A DNA stretch of 64,000 nt from Bacillus sp. EB600 (GTDB taxonomy: Bacteria; Bacillota; Bacilli; Bacillales; Cytobacillaceae). Position numbers and translations under genes: made by a program. Below are positions 26,765-36,095 of this stretch, one piece after another (position 1 is the first letter of the stretch; each line of letters begins with the position of its first letter). The DNA is taken from the NCBI RefSeq assembly GCF_024494385.1, contig NZ_JAEVLT010000017.1, positions 1 to 64,000 on the forward strand, read 5' to 3'. A model generated the notes under the pieces. The model had not been told where the DNA came from. It worked only from the letters and a program-made list of their open reading frames with translations, and searched no databases.

Positions 26765-27390
26765 TTGAAAATGTCCATACGCACAAAACTCATTATTATT
26801 TCCTTACTATTTCTTGCGGTACCGAGTCTATTAATTGGAATCATCGGCTATCAATCTGCAGCAAATAGTTTAAATACACTTGGAGCTTCAGGTCTTCAAA
26901 CCGATGTTCGAATGACCATTGAAATGATTGACGCGTTACAAAAACAAGTAAAAGTAGGAAAGGTTTCATTGGCGGAAGCATAGGAAGAAGTCAAAGAGGC
27001 GGTTTTGGGAAAAAGAGATGCCAACGGGAAACGCCCCATTAATCAGCGTCTAAACCTTGGGCAACACGGCTTTATATCTATTATCAATTCCGCGGGGGTT
27101 GAAATCGCACACCCGAACTTTGAAGGGCAAAATGTATGGAATATAAAGACTGTCGACGGTGTTTATTCTACGCAAGAAGTCGTGAAAGCCGCCAACCATG
27201 GCGGGGGGTTTGTCACCTATGCATGACCATTGCCCGACAAACCCAGTGTGCATGTACTAAAAATTACCTATGTGGAAAAAGATCCAAATTGGAATTGGAT
27301 TGTTTGTGCTGGCGCCTATTTACCCGACCTCAACGAAGGAGCGCATCGTGTACTTTACGTCTTGTTAATTACCGTTCTTAAATTTATATA
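26765..27390 (+). pseudogene. Cache sensor half of a broken GGDEF-EAL protein
   Basis: The frame starts MKMSIRTKLIIISLL, a first membrane helix, and continues through an extracellular dCache domain (LGQHGFISIINSAGVEIAHP). An in-frame TAG at 26981 and TGA at 27224 interrupt it; both could come from single transitions (Gln codon to TAG, Trp codon to TGA). The frame runs to about 27380, ending at the second membrane helix (RVLYVLLITVL), where sequence identity stops. The missing part lies beyond the TnpB element; see 29485-30524. The intact gene would have been a cyclic di-GMP synthase or phosphodiesterase with an extracellular sensor. Confidence 0.85.
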
Positions 27391-27418
27391 CATTTATATA
27401 CAAAAGTATATATATGAT

Positions 27419-27730
27419 CTAAAGAAATATTCTTTAGCACGCAAAACGAACAGAGCTTTTTGCGAATCGCGTTAGGGAATCACGCCCTAATTCTAGAATG
27501 GATACATCCGTTTGGAAGAGTCTATCGGCCATTCCAAACTTTATCGTTTCCGTCACAGTGACATTTCCTTCATCCTTACGATGAGATCCACGTCACAGGA
27601 TATCAATAAGATACTCTAGATTGGCTGTTAGCCACGCTGGTTTTACGAATAACCATTCAAATTGGAGTACGTGGTCCTATTCTTCCTTGCAGGTAAATAG
27701 GAAGCGTTGCTCCAATTCTCTTGTTTTTTG
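27419..27730 (-). ncRNA. candidate omega (re)RNA region of TnpB 1
   Basis: Downstream of tnpB 1 on its strand the DNA is densely self-complementary. Nested stem: AATTGGAG (27660-27667) with CTCCAATT (27710-27717) enclosing CCTATT with AATAGG. Further stems are GTTTGGAA (27510-27517) with TTCCAAAC (27532-27539), TTAGGG with CCCTAA near 27473-27490, and TGGCTgttAGCCA. TnpB guide RNAs occupy exactly this position. The 3' end and guide are not defined. Confidence 0.55.
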
Positions 27731-29272
27731 TCAAGCATCTGCCTTTAATAGTTCAATTTTGTCTTGGAAGGAATATTGTTTCTTTAAATGCCGTGTAATC
27801 GACCGCCAATTACTGAAATTGGACTTTTGCTTATCAAATTTTTGGGGGAATGACAGCACGGAATCATATTTTGGTTTTTCTGTTTTAAAAAAGTAGCCTC
27901 TTCTTGCTATCACGCAGGCAGAGGAACTATGGGAACTTAAGCCATAACGCGCCATAAATTTCATCTGCCCTATTTGGCTTGTATAAGCAGGGTTTACTTT
28001 TCTGATCCTTACTCCCGCTTTCTTTCCTTTGGCTTCAATTAATTGTTTAAAGGAGGAATAAGCAAAACCAGAAAGCATCCGTGCGTATTTTGGCCCCGTT
28101 TCTCTTAAACTGGCTTTCTTTTTGGAGAATTCTAATTTCTCGATGACAACATCTTTTTGTACGAAAACAGCATAGTCTAGAATCTCTTTTAACGCATCAC
28201 TTAAAGAAGCCTCTACCTGTTCTTTTCTCCGGCAGTACATCGGAACGTCCAGATTCCAGCTTTTAATCGGGTTGCCAAATCGGTCAATTTCACAAAGAGA
28301 CAAAAATCCTGCATTTAGGTCGATTCCAATCAATCCATTTAAGTTGGATGTTCCTATTTTGGGAGTCTCTTTTTCAACGGTTGCGTATAGATACCATCCT
28401 TTTCTCTGCTTTACAAAACGATAGGTAATGGAGGAATAATATTTTTGCGGTTTGCCATTTTGGGTATAGCCCATATAAGAAACCTTTGCCTTATCTATGA
28501 TTTCTTGTCCATAGGGGAATATTACTTCCGGAAAAGTGATATATTTACCATATTTTGAAATAAAATGATCGGCCACCCGCAGTCTTAAGATATTGTTCAA
28601 ATCGTATGTGGCCGATTGATTTCCAAACGTTTCATCCTTAGATCCAACCACTAAAAATTGGGAGCTTCTTGCCTCGACCCATTCTTCCTTCCACTGTTCA
28701 TGATTCTCATATTTATTTTCTTTTAAGTGAAATTGCTTATGAAATAGCTTCTTAGAGCCAAAACAGATCCGAACCTTATGATTCTTCTCATCTGTTTTCA
28801 ATTTATCTAATTTGTGCTGTAAATTTCGGAGCCTCCGCTTTTTTTGGTGAAAGTAAAATTTTATATTATGGTATTTTTTTCTTTGTTTAGAGAAGTCCTG
28901 ACTAGTTTGAGGAATTCGTAGAAGTTTTTGAAGAAGCTTCTCTTTTTGTATGCTCTTCTTGAGGATAATTTTTTGTAAACAGGCAATTTTAGATTCTAAA
29001 TCTTGAATATCAAGTTTCCTTTTTTCAAGAATAGAGGAGATCTTTCCATCCAGTTGCATCCTCAGGGAGTTGAATTGTCTGGCGGTTAACCCGTATTGTT
29101 TGGAAAAAGTCTTTTTCAGGGAAGTGGTTGAAATTCCTTTACTGTGGGATTGAACAAATAATTTCTGTTCGAGCATACCGAAAAAGTGGCCATATTCTGA
29201 AAGATACATATCCGATGTCAGATTATGAATGATTGGGATATTGCCTAGTTTTGTTTGATACGTTTGAAGCAT
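27731..29272 (-). CDS. TnpB-like RNA-guided nuclease homologue 1, variant active site
   Basis: 513 residues. RuvC motif I is GLIGIDLNAGF (Asp318), motif II is VVIEKLEF (Glu378), and the block before the usual zinc finger reads VNPAYTSQIGQ. In canonical TnpB the next residues are CxxC..CxxC and then RuvC motif III with Asp. Here no Cys pair is seen, and the motif III position reads SSHSSSACVIARRG with no acid. So this belongs to the zinc-finger-less TnpB branch and may have an altered or dead active site. A long Lys-rich coiled segment fills residues 75-200. ATG follows GGAGGGAGGA. It sits inside a broken signalling gene. Confidence 0.85.
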   Translation of the reverse strand: MLQTYQTKLGNIPIIHNLTSDMYLSEYGHFFGMLEQKLFVQSHSKGISTTSLKKTFSKQYGLTARQFNSLRMQLDGKISSILEKRKLDIQDLESKIACLQKIILKKSIQKEKLLQKLLRIPQTSQDFSKQRKKYHNIKFYFHQKKRRLRNLQHKLDKLKTDEKNHKVRICFGSKKLFHKQFHLKENKYENHEQWKEEWVEARSSQFLVVGSKDETFGNQSATYDLNNILRLRVADHFISKYGKYITFPEVIFPYGQEIIDKAKVSYMGYTQNGKPQKYYSSITYRFVKQRKGWYLYATVEKETPKIGTSNLNGLIGIDLNAGFLSLCEIDRFGNPIKSWNLDVPMYCRRKEQVEASLSDALKEILDYAVFVQKDVVIEKLEFSKKKASLRETGPKYARMLSGFAYSSFKQLIEAKGKKAGVRIRKVNPAYTSQIGQMKFMARYGLSSHSSSACVIARRGYFFKTEKPKYDSVLSFPQKFDKQKSNFSNWRSITRHLKKQYSFQDKIELLKADA

Positions 29273-29484
29273 CTCATCCTCCCTCCAATCCTATTAAATT
29301 TAAGGTACTCATGAGGTAAAATTGCTCATAAAAGTGATGAAGATCATGTATGAGTTCTAAAGGAAAGTTTTGGCTGTAAGCCGGTTTTTGAAAATAAAGC
29401 TTAAAAAACAAATACTAAAACAAACATATGTTTCTATTTAATTTTACAGTAAAATCACCTATTTGTCCATAAATAGATGCATTT

Positions 29485-30524
29485 AAAGAAACTGCTAAAA
29501 ACCCTAATTTAAATCAAGAAGACGAGCTGGTCTCAGTATGCAAGTGGATTCAAAACCAAATCAACGAACCATTGCAAGTAGAGAATTTCCTCCTAAACGT
29601 GTCGGTAACCATAGGTGGCGCTTTGTGTCCCAACCATGGAAATGTGGGGGACGAGCTTTTAAAGCACGCGAATATGGCGCTCATGGAAGCACAACAACAA
29701 AATGTTCCTTTTCAAATGTATCAGCCATCAATGGATGGCAAAGCATTCGATCGTCTGGTTTTGGAGAACCATTTGCATCATGCTTTGCAAAAAAACGAAC
29801 TCCGTGTGGTCTATCATCCTCAGGTCAATATTGTAACCGGGCAAATTCAAGGGTTGGAAGCGTTGCTTCGTTGGGATCATCCAAGCTATGGCTCAATTTC
29901 TCCATCCCAATTTATCCCCATTGCCGAAAACACAGGGCTTATTATCCCAATCGGTGAATGGGTGCTTCGGACCGCATGCAGACAATTAAAAGAATGGCAC
30001 GATCAAGGGCTTTCATCCCTTGGCATCGCTGTGAACCTGTCCACTCGCCAATTTTATTCTCAAGACTTAATCGGAACGGTGCAAGAGATATTGCTTGAAA
30101 CAGGATTACCCCCCGAAAATTTGGAACTTGAGATTACAGAAAGCATGACGATGAATATGGAACACGTATCAAAAACCTTGCAAGACCTCAAACGGTTAGG
30201 ATGTAAAATTGCTATTGATGATTTTGGAACGCGGTATTCTTCCCTTACTTAAAACACCTACCGATTGACCGCCTGAAAATTGACCAATATTTTATCCGCG
30301 ATCTCGCAGAAGATGAGCAGGATGATACGATTGTATCCACCATCATTTCAATGGCGAAGCACTTGCAGCTTGATGTGATTGCAGAAGGAGTAGAAACTAT
30401 GGTGCAAAGGAATGTTTTGCAAAAGAAACAGTGTACTCACGTGCAAGGATTTCTCTATAGCCCTCCCTTAGCGCCGGAGAATCTCCAATGGGAACAACTA
30501 ATTCAAAAAGTAAAACATTTGTAA
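29485..30524 (+). pseudogene. GGDEF-EAL half of the broken signalling gene
   Basis: From about 29485 the frame reads the C-terminal part of a GGDEF domain (VSVTIGGALCPNHGNVGDELL, ANMALMEAQQQN) and then an EAL domain: GLEALLRWDHP near 29850, ENTGLI, LELEITES and IAIDDFGTRYSSL. A frameshift at 30240-30252 moves the end (YLKHLPIDRLKIDQYFI, VIAEGVET, HVQGFLYSPP) into another frame, closing at 30524. The GGDEF motif itself is lost at the insertion. EAL domains hydrolyse cyclic di-GMP; this copy is dead. Confidence 0.88.
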
Positions 30525-30554
30525 ACGAGCCATACATATGAAAAAAGAGGATTA

Positions 30555-30610
30555 TGGTCAGTCCTCCACCGGATTAAAGTATTAATTTGCCGTGGGACTG
30601 ACCTGATCTT
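30555..30610. terminator. hairpin after the broken EAL gene
   Basis: GGTCAGTCC pairs with GGGACTGACC around a 30-base interval, with a T-rich run (GATCTTTATA) following. A weak terminator candidate. Confidence 0.4.
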
Positions 30611-30643
30611 TATATCATTGAAAATTGAGTGCTAGAAAATTAA

Positions 30644-30813
30644 TTATATTAACTCGATTTGAACAGTCTTATGTGATTGATCACTTTTTCCAAGGCTAAC
30701 TGTTGTATTTTCCAGTTTCTTGATAGAATTTGCTGTAATATTGATAATTGCATTTCTTTCGTCATTTTTTGTTAACTCGTGTAGCAGCCACGCTGTACTA
30801 TCTTCTTTGTTAT
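30644..30813 (-). other. open fragment just after fdhD
   Basis: About 55 open codons on the minus strand directly after the fdhD stop, reading TAWLLHELTKNDERNAIINI and KKLENTTVSLGKSD before TAA. It has protein-like composition but no start codon or ribosome binding site. It may be the tail of a deleted gene of the operon. Family unknown. Confidence 0.3.
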
Positions 30814-30817
30814 TCAG

Positions 30818-31627
30818 TTATTTAGCTAATCCAGTTTTAATAATTCGTTCTGGATTGGTATAAATATTTAATGCTTTTTTACGGATAAAGCCAACAGCAG
30901 TAATACCAAGTTCGTTTGCTAAGCGCAATGCCAGTTCAGTAGGTGCAGATTTTGAAAGAACCACACCGCATTTAATTTTTGCTACCTTTAATAATACCTC
31001 TGAGGAAATACGACCGCTAAACACGATCACTTTATCCTCTATTGAAATGGAGTTTCTGAGACAGTATCCATATATTTTATCCAATGCATTATGTCTGCCA
31101 ATGTCTGTTCTCGCCACAACAATTCCATTCTGATCACATAATGCTGCATTATGAACACCACCCGTATCTTGAAAAATTGTCGAAGATTTCTGCATCATCT
31201 CCATGAGACGGAAGCAATCCTCTATCGAAAGCACTTTGTTTTTCGTTTCAAGCGGCTTCACTGTTCTTGCATCATTATAAAAATAAAAACTTTGGCGGCT
31301 CTTTCCGCAGCATGATGTCACATATCGCTTGGAGTGGAACATTTCATTGAATTTATTCACTCGATGTGTCATAACAATGGCTTTTCCTATTGTTTCTATA
31401 ACCTGAAGTTCCTTTATGTCCTCATAGCGGCTAATAACACCCTCTGATGCCAAAAATCCGACTACTAGCTCTTCAATATGTTCTGGACTGCATACAAGGG
31501 TTGCGAATTCTTGGCCATTTAAAATAATCGTAATCGGATACTCTGTTACGATTACATCCTCTACAAGTTGAACCACTCCATTTTCATAACGCAGCACTTG
31601 ATTGGTTACCTGCATTTGCTGATCCAT
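30818..31627 (-). CDS. fdhD: FdhD sulfurtransferase for formate dehydrogenase
   Basis: 269 residues from the ATG at 31627, nine bases after AAGGGAG; a longer frame overlapping the DUF2294 stop lacks a site. FdhD hallmarks are the TSCCGKSRQSFYF active loop near residue 105 with two Cys, VHNAALC and RTDIGRHNALDKI around 150-175, and the SGRISSEVLLK segment. FdhD carries sulfur from a cysteine desulfurase to the molybdenum cofactor bound to formate dehydrogenase. It is the last gene of the fdh operon. If fdhF is really interrupted by TAG, this chaperone has lost its local client. Confidence 0.95.
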   Translation of the reverse strand: MDQQMQVTNQVLRYENGVVQLVEDVIVTEYPITIILNGQEFATLVCSPEHIEELVVGFLASEGVISRYEDIKELQVIETIGKAIVMTHRVNKFNEMFHSKRYVTSCCGKSRQSFYFYNDARTVKPLETKNKVLSIEDCFRLMEMMQKSSTIFQDTGGVHNAALCDQNGIVVARTDIGRHNALDKIYGYCLRNSISIEDKVIVFSGRISSEVLLKVAKIKCGVVLSKSAPTELALRLANELGITAVGFIRKKALNIYTNPERIIKTGLAK

Positions 31628-31649
31628 AGTTCCCGTCTCCCTTGTAAAC

Positions 31650-32012
31650 TTATTTTGCATTTAGATCAACTGTTTGATCGAAGACAAAAACTGTCATTGC
31701 AATATCTTCATCAATATTAATATCTGAAAAAAGCCGCAATACTTTTGCCCCGATTAAAGCCTCGAATTTTTCCAGCACCTCTGTCCTTTTATAGATTTCC
31801 TTTACCATCTTCGTCCGAGCCTCATGCACCATTTGCTTGCCTTGTTCAGAGTTAATCATAAACTTCTCAACATTAGTCAGGTTTCCTTTCATTTCGCTAA
31901 CGGCCCAGTTTCCCATAAATCGGGTACTAATTTCTTTTGGACCATTTCCAACATATTCCTTTCTAATTTCCCGAACAAGCATACTAAATTGATGTTCCAA
32001 ATTTTTGCCCAT
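31650..32012 (-). CDS. DUF2294 domain protein
   Basis: 120 residues: IRKEYVGNGPKEISTRFMGN near the start, EKFMINSEQGKQMVHEARTKM in the middle and VLRLFSDINIDEDIAMTVFVF near the end, which is the DUF2294 (Na-translocating-like, YushE-type) pattern. No membrane segment and no known reaction. ATG follows TAAGGGGA. It lies between DUF1641 and fdhD on the same strand, about 90 bases after DUF1641. Genes of this family often accompany fdhF and fdhD in Bacillaceae, so a role in the formate dehydrogenase system is likely but unproved. Confidence 0.85.
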   Translation of the reverse strand: MGKNLEHQFSMLVREIRKEYVGNGPKEISTRFMGNWAVSEMKGNLTNVEKFMINSEQGKQMVHEARTKMVKEIYKRTEVLEKFEALIGAKVLRLFSDINIDEDIAMTVFVFDQTVDLNAK

Positions 32013-32104
32013 TGTCTGCTTCCCCTTACCTTCATCTCAGAATAGTTTCTATTAAATCAAGGAAATCCATTATTCTTGCAAAGACAAATGGATTTCCGCA
32101 GCTT

Positions 32105-32584
32105 CTATTCCTTTAAGCCCTCACCGATACCCTTTAGGAGATTTAAACCGAATCCGATTGCACGGTTAATATCTGGATCGTTCAATACCTTTAATAGGTC
32201 CAGGATTCCAACTTTTGAATTCGATTGCAGCCCTTGCTCTGCTTTTTCCAATCCTTTCGCAACGCTTCCCATTAGCTTCTTTGTCGTCTCAGGCTCCAGA
32301 GCAGTCAATGCTCCTCCTGCTGCCATTGCATTATTAATAATATTCGCAACGGGCTCCCGCATCATTTGGCCAACAGCGATTTTTGCCACTTCCTCTTTCG
32401 CTTTAACAAGGCTGTTAAGTGCCTCTAAAATGCCGCTGTTGTGCAGCTCCTGTACTAGCTGAAGCGTGTCGAGCAAGGAATCTTTATTTTGGGCAACCTC
32501 AGAAATAAGGCTTTCCAAGGATTGTGACTTTTTTTGTTCTTCAGTGAACTCGACTTTTTTAATCAATTTAATTGGCTTTGCCAT
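32105..32584 (-). CDS. DUF1641 protein of the formate dehydrogenase operon
   Basis: 159 residues, mostly helical: QKKSQSLESLISEVAQN, LLDTLQLVQELHNSGILEAL, and near the end DLLKVLNDPDINRAIGFGLN. This is DUF1641 (B. subtilis YjgD/YrhD type), partner of formate dehydrogenase alpha genes. Its ATG shares one base with the fdhF stop (TAATG), so translation is coupled. It probably assists or tethers the dehydrogenase; the mechanism is unknown. Confidence 0.9.
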   Translation of the reverse strand: MAKPIKLIKKVEFTEEQKKSQSLESLISEVAQNKDSLLDTLQLVQELHNSGILEALNSLVKAKEEVAKIAVGQMMREPVANIINNAMAAGGALTALEPETTKKLMGSVAKGLEKAEQGLQSNSKVGILDLLKVLNDPDINRAIGFGLNLLKGIGEGLKE

Positions 32585-35556
32585 TATGCGTTCCTCCTGT
32601 CATACAGACCAGGCTGTACATGTTCGTTCACACTGGCGATTGGCATATAATCTCCTCGTTCCCATTTGCGGTAAATTTCAAGACCCAGTTGCGGTGTTCG
32701 TGTTGCGTTGCGCGGGTTGAATTTTGGAAGTGGATTTTCCCCCTCTATAGTAAGCACTTCCATCCGAATTTTTGTCTGTTTATAAGCAGGTGTATGTGTC
32801 GCCACATCCACTGCACCGCCTGTCAATAAGTTAACAGCGCTCTCGTGGCTTGAGGAGTGCATCGGTACATACACTGTTTTGCCTTCGACTCTGTCTGTTA
32901 CAAGAACCGAAAGACGCACGGCACCATATGGCGATACGAGACGGACAAGCGATCCATCCTTCACACCGCGGTCTTTCGCAAGCTCAGGTGATACTTCAAC
33001 AAATACTTTCGGGAATTTGTATTGAAGCCCTTCTGACCTATGGGTCAAATTTCCTTCATGGAAGTGCTCAAGCAAACGTCCGTTATCAAGCGACAGGTCA
33101 AATTCTTCCGGGAATTCTACCGGAGGAACATAGTCAAATAAACCAAACCGAGCTTTTTTGTCAGGGAAGTTAAAGCCGTCCAAGTATAACACTGGAGTAT
33201 CTGTTCCGTTTGGGGAACCCCAAGTGAAACTGTTCCAGCCTTCAAGTACATCGTAGTTACAATGTGTAAAGAATGGTGTTAAGCAAGACATTTCAGCAAA
33301 GATTTCACTTGGATGATTGTAATTCCAATGAAAGCCCATTCTTTTTGCAACCTGTTGAAGAATCCACCAGTCCGGCTTGCTGTTACCTGTTAGCTCTAAT
33401 GCCTGGTATAAACGCTGTACACGCCGTTCAGTATTGGTAAATGTCCCTTCTTTTTCAAGGGAAGGCGCCCCTGGTAAAATGACGTCTGCGAATTGAGCCG
33501 TTGTTGTTAAGAAGATTTCTTGGACCACAAGGAAATCAAGCTTAGAAAGCATGTCTTGTGTATGGTTGGAATCAGCATCTACCCATGCCATATCTTCACC
33601 AACAATATACATGGCTTTCAATTCGCCTTTGTCGATTGCTTCGAGCATTTGAATATTATCAAGACCAGGCTTGGCTGGAATCGTTACACCATAAGCCTTT
33701 TCAAACTTCGCACGAGCTTCTTCGTTCGTTACCTGCTGATATCCAGGGAAAATATTTGGCATTGTTCCCATGTCGCTCGCACCTTGTACGTTGTTATGTC
33801 CGCGCAGCGGAAACGCACCTGCACCCCTGCGCATCATGTTTCCTGTTGCAAGAAGAAGATTGGCAATGGCAACAGATGTATAAGAACCGGCAATGTTTTG
33901 CGTAACACCCATACCCCAGCAAATAGCTGTGCCATCGGCATCACGAATCATTTCGGCGATTTGGATTAAGTTCTCTTTGGTAATGCCAGTAATCTTCTCC
34001 GCTTCTTCCAGCGTATACGGTGAGATCATTTTTACAAATTCATCATATTGGTTGACATGATTGCGGACGAACGCTTCTTCGTGCCAACCTTGGTCAATCA
34101 TGTAATTTGTAACAGCAGACAGCCATACATAGTCAGTTCCTTGTTTTGGACGAACAAATAAATCAGCACGGTCTGCCATTTCATGTTTGCGAACGTCAAC
34201 GGTTATTAATTTTTGGCCATGAAGCTTGTGCGCACGCTTAATGCGGGATGCAAGGACAGGGTGTCCCTCTGCAGGCGCACATCCAACAAGTATCACAAGT
34301 CCAGCACCGGCGATGTCTGTAATGGATGCCGAGTCGCCGCCGATTCCGCCTGTTTGCTGCAAGCCCCAAGAAGCGGGAGATTGGCAATAACGGGAGCAAT
34401 TGTCCACGTTGTTTGTGCCAAATACTTGACGGGACAGCTTTTGAACTAAGTAGTTCTCTTCATTTGTAATTTTAGAAGAAGAGATAAATCCTAAGGAATC
34501 GCTTCCATAAGTTTCTTTAATCGCACCTAATTTCTCCGCAACAAGCCCCAATGCTTCTTCCCAAGATGCTTCAACAAATACATCGCCTTTCCGAATTAAT
34601 GGCGATGTAATCCGTTCTGGTGAATTGACGAAATCCCAGCCGAATTTTCCTTTCACACATGTAGAAACACTGTTTACGGGTGCGTATTCAGATGGTTCAA
34701 TTTTTAAAATTTCATGATCTTTTGTCCAAACTTCGAAGGTGCAGCCTACGCCGCAGAAGGTACAAACCGTTTTTGTTTTTTTCGTACGTGTATCACGCAT
34801 GGCAGCTTCAACTTCAGAAACGGCAAAGATGGTTTGGTAATCAGGTTCTACCGCTTTCACAAGATCTATCATTGGAGTCAGTAAGTCATCCTTGATCCCC
34901 GTCATGATTCCCGCATTACCAAGCATTGATTTTTCCATCAATGCATTGCAAGGACAAACGGTGACACACTGTCCACATGAAACACAGGAGGATTCATTAA
35001 TACTTTTTCCGCCATCCCACAATACACGTGGCTGCTGGCTTTCCTAGTTAATTGTCAATGTTTCATTTACCTGCAAGTCCTGGCATGTTTCAACACAGCG
35101 GCCGCACAAGATGCATTGATCAGGATCGTAGCGATAAAACGGATGTGACATATCCACTTCAAAACCTTTTGAACGATGCGGACGTGTTTGATGCTCCACT
35201 CCCATCATTTCAGCTGTATTATGGACACGGCAATTACCGTTGTTATTATCACAAACCGTACAATATAATAAATGGTTTTCTAAAATCCGGTCCATCGCTT
35301 CATCCTGCGCCTTCTTTGCAAGTTCAGAAGCGGTTAGAATATTCATACCATCCTCTATTACAGTAGAACAGGCGCGCATAATGCTGCCATTTACTTCACA
35401 CATACATGTATCACAGCTTTGAACCGGACCAAGAATTTCTGAATAACAAATATGTGGATGCTGGACCTCCTGTGAAAGAAGATAATCTAAAATACGTGTT
35501 CCTTGTTCTACTTGATGTGTTGTTCCATTTATAAGAACATTCACTTTTTCCGACAA
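32584..35556 (-). pseudogene. fdhF: formate dehydrogenase alpha subunit with in-frame TAG
   Basis: 990 codons from TTG 35556 (seven bases after AGGGGGGAC). Seen in order: an N-terminal [2Fe-2S] ferredoxin-like domain (CDTCMC), a [4Fe-4S] pair (CILCGRCVETC, and after the break CVSCGQCVTVC), then the molybdopterin domain with CTFCGVGC and, at the metal site, NCSRYCQSPAS, a Cys-type enzyme. TAG at 35044-35046 (codon 171) splits it in frame between TLTIN and ESQQPRV. Family members have Trp here, so TGG to TAG is the simplest change. The enzyme would oxidise formate to CO2. Everything else looks intact, so the mutation is recent, or the stop is read through, or it is an error. Confidence 0.88.
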
Positions 35557-35576
35557 TCTAAGTCCCCCCTGTAAAC

Positions 35577-35634
35577 AAAAAACCCCCATAAAACGGTTGC
35601 CATACCTAAATAGGTACAATCCGTTTCATGGGGG
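35577..35634 (-). promoter_or_regulatory. fdhF leader terminator/attenuator hairpin
   Basis: On the minus strand CCCCCATGAAACGG (35634-35621) pairs with CCGTTTTATGGGGG (35596-35583), with a second hairpin TACCT/AGGTA in its loop, followed by six U. It ends 20 bases before the fdhF start site region. A terminator inside the leader implies control by premature termination, for instance by a riboswitch or RNA-binding protein. Confidence 0.75.
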
Positions 35635-36095
35635 AGAATATCTGAGCATTTTATATACCAGCGATCATTCCCGCCATTTATTTCATGTGTAAGAAGCAGG
35701 ATATCGAAGCAATACCTATTACCTGACGTCAATGCACCCTTCACATTTTATTTTCACTATTGTTACTATTAATATATCATAATTGTGAATATTTTGCGAA
35801 ATGAAACAACTTGATAAGGATCATGATTTTAAATATATAATAATCCTCTGTTTCCTTTATGTATGATTTCTCCCCAGTGGAGTTCTTTGCTTAGCCTTTT
35901 ACTTAATACCAACTCCTCTTCCAGATCAGCGTATGCTGAACCACTAGCTAACTTCCAGGAGACTTATGTCAAAAAATTCACAAAATATAAACAATTATCT
36001 CGGTAAAATTCCCTCATTCAACGGTATAATACAAATAGTCTCCGCATTACTTATACATCTCCTAAAAATGAATAGAAAGCAGGTTGATAGGTTTT

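Larger units (their letters stand above)
27410..29470 (-). mobile_element. IS200/IS605-type TnpB element 1 (no TnpA)
   Basis: A tnpB-like gene and its downstream structured region interrupt the Cache-GGDEF-EAL gene. The right side bears a hairpin at 27419-27437 (CTAAAGA and TCTTTAG arms) of the kind found at IS605 ends. No TnpA gene is present, so it cannot move alone. Ends are approximate: the host gene resumes at about 29485, and part of its GGDEF domain is missing. Confidence 0.6.

Noticed and set aside
35781-35800. Possible Fnr box upstream of fdhF (TTGTGAATATTTTGCG)
   Set aside because: Only the left half-site TGTGA is present; the TCACA half is missing.
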